6,587 nt of DNA from Myxococcus sp046520405. Lineage in GTDB: Bacteria > Myxococcota > Myxococcia > Myxococcales > Myxococcaceae. The notes below the pieces were generated by a model, which was given only the letters and a program-made list of their open reading frames with translations, was not told where the DNA came from and searched no databases. The translations under genes and the position numbers were made by a program. The DNA lies in NCBI GenBank assembly GCA_046520405.1, contig JBKGHI010000373.1, positions 1-6,587 of the forward strand, given 5' to 3'. Shown here in pieces: positions 6,109 through 6,587 of the stretch (position 1 is its first letter; every line of letters starts with the position of its first letter).

Positions 6109-6133
6109 ACTACTTATGGTGTGCTCCCCATAA
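6109..6133. other. Right junction: extra half-site-like palindrome
   Basis: Beyond the 29-bp repeat lies TTATGG (6114-6119), eight bases, then CCATAA (6128-6133). CTCCCCATAACG (6124-6135) is 11/12 identical, in reverse complement, to the left element edge CGTTATGTGGAG (1999-2010). This stretch may be an additional recombinase half-site or the true right end of the element. It is not coding for the interrupted gene. Confidence 0.5.
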
Positions 6134-6413
6134 CGTCTCCTACCTCATCTGGAAGATCCGCGAGGCCGAGAAGGGCCGCATCAACGTCGGACCGCGCAAG
6201 ACGCGCGCGCGCGACGGCGAGCCGCTCAACGTGAAGCTCCTCCCGCTGCGGCTCGAGGCCGACGTCGCCGACAAGATGGACGAGGCGTGGCGCTCGCGGG
6301 GCATCAAGAACCGCATGGAGTTCTTCCGGGGGGCCATCGGCCACTACCTCGCGCATCTCGGTGCGCGCGACGCGGCCGCGCTCTTCGCGAACGCGGGCGC
6401 CACGGGCTCGTGA
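6134..6413 (+). pseudogene. 3' part of the split helical-repeat/RHH gene
   Basis: The frame (codons starting at 6135) reads VSYLIWKIREAEKGRINVGP, completing the second helical repeat begun at the left fragment. It then gives a basic linker (RKTRARDGEPLN) and a ribbon-helix-helix-like domain: strand KLLPLRLEA, helix DVADKMDEAWRSRG, helix NRMEFFRGAIGHYLAHLG, tail to TGA 6411-6413. No Shine-Dalgarno/start pair is visible, so this half is probably not translated. Removing 2001-6133 rejoins both halves in frame. The match to the passenger protein covers this whole region. Confidence 0.8.
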
Positions 6414-6430
6414 ACGCGGGCGGAATCGGA

Positions 6431-6467
6431 GGGGCGTCGGCAGGCCTACAACCGCCTCCGACGCCCC
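6431..6467 (+). terminator. Hairpin after the split gene
   Basis: A perfect 10-bp stem GGGGCGTCGG / CCGACGCCCC (6431-6440, 6458-6467) with a 17-base loop begins 17 bases after the stop at 6413. It lacks a T-run, so it is terminator-like on position and stem strength only. Confidence 0.5.
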
Positions 6468-6475
6468 ATGTCCGC

Positions 6476-6505
6476 GGAACCTCGCGGCTATTCCAACCGC
6501 CTGAA
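6476..6505. repeat. Leader repeat, copy 2 (outside element)
   Basis: This copy of the sequence at 5986-6013 lies in the same orientation but downstream of the split gene. It includes CCGCG GAACCT CGCGG (6472-6487), a 5-bp inverted repeat. It lies directly after the hairpin and before a promoter-like patch. The 174 bases from 6414 to the window end hold no gene. Confidence 0.55.
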
Positions 6506-6511
6506 AACACA

Positions 6512-6561
6512 CGAGAAATCGACGTGTTCGACCTTGCTAGAGCGCCGAATAGGTTAGGTCA
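6512..6561 (+). promoter_or_regulatory. Promoter-like patch near the right edge
   Basis: CGAGAAATCGAC (6512-6523) is the exact reverse complement of the box GTCGATTTCTCG at 579-590. CGACCTTGCT (6529-6538) is identical to the -35 region of module B (1001-1010). A possible pairing is TTCGAC (6527-6532), 17 bases, TAGGTT (6550-6555). It would serve a gene beyond the window. The -10 is weaker than in the other modules. Confidence 0.35.
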
Positions 6562-6587
6562 CGCCGCGAGTTGGTAGCGCGCGGCAA

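Noticed and set aside
1..6587. CRISPR array, tRNA or rRNA genes
   Set aside because: No regularly spaced repeats and no cloverleaf or conserved rRNA segments were seen on either strand.

Overview
The window is GC-rich DNA (about two thirds G+C by eye) from a high-GC bacterium, possibly a myxobacterium or another high-GC proteobacterial relative. No marker gene fixes the taxon. Bases 1 to about 1990 and 6134 to 6587 look like an accessory island of phage, plasmid or integrative-element type. They hold very small ORFs with strong Shine-Dalgarno sequences, short gaps, 4-base stop/start overlaps and repeated promoter-like sequences, and no housekeeping gene.

Left flank (1-1626): the 3' end of an unrecognised gene, then a 78-aa protein with one membrane segment and a helical tail, a 91-aa acidic protein (MKVSELIE...), a 66-aa protein resembling the DUF6900 group, and an 86-aa hypothetical that overlaps it by ATGA. 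Promoter-like sequences with TTG -35 elements, exactly 17-bp spacers and a CTGTAT -10 lie upstream of 683 and 1062. The same kind of promoter appears on the minus strand inside the mobile element.

Centre (about 2000-6108, possibly to 6133): a 4.1-kb element of the recombinase-in-trio (RIT) type. It has a perfect 29-bp inverted terminal repeat, near-perfect 19-bp subterminal inverted repeats, and three tightly coupled tyrosine recombinase genes (ritA, ritB and ritC in function). ritB carries a frame disruption just before its catalytic Tyr. This throws its frame into ritC and creates a single 656-codon RitB'-RitC reading frame. The ritA start lies at the foot of a two-stem hairpin that would hide its ribosome binding site in read-through RNA. 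At the right end a convergent passenger gene encodes a 193-aa protein.

The element has split a gene: its 5' part is 1627-2000 and its 3' part about 6134-6413. The broken gene encoded two short helical repeats plus a C-terminal ribbon-helix-helix-like domain. The passenger gene encodes a protein of the same architecture, so the element carries a diverged homologue of the gene it destroyed. The passenger's promoter resembles those of the surrounding island, and its leader shares a 28-30-bp sequence with the DNA downstream of the broken gene. This is the most unusual feature of the window.

Right flank (6414-6587): a GC-rich hairpin, the second copy of that leader repeat, and a promoter-like patch; no gene is visible there.
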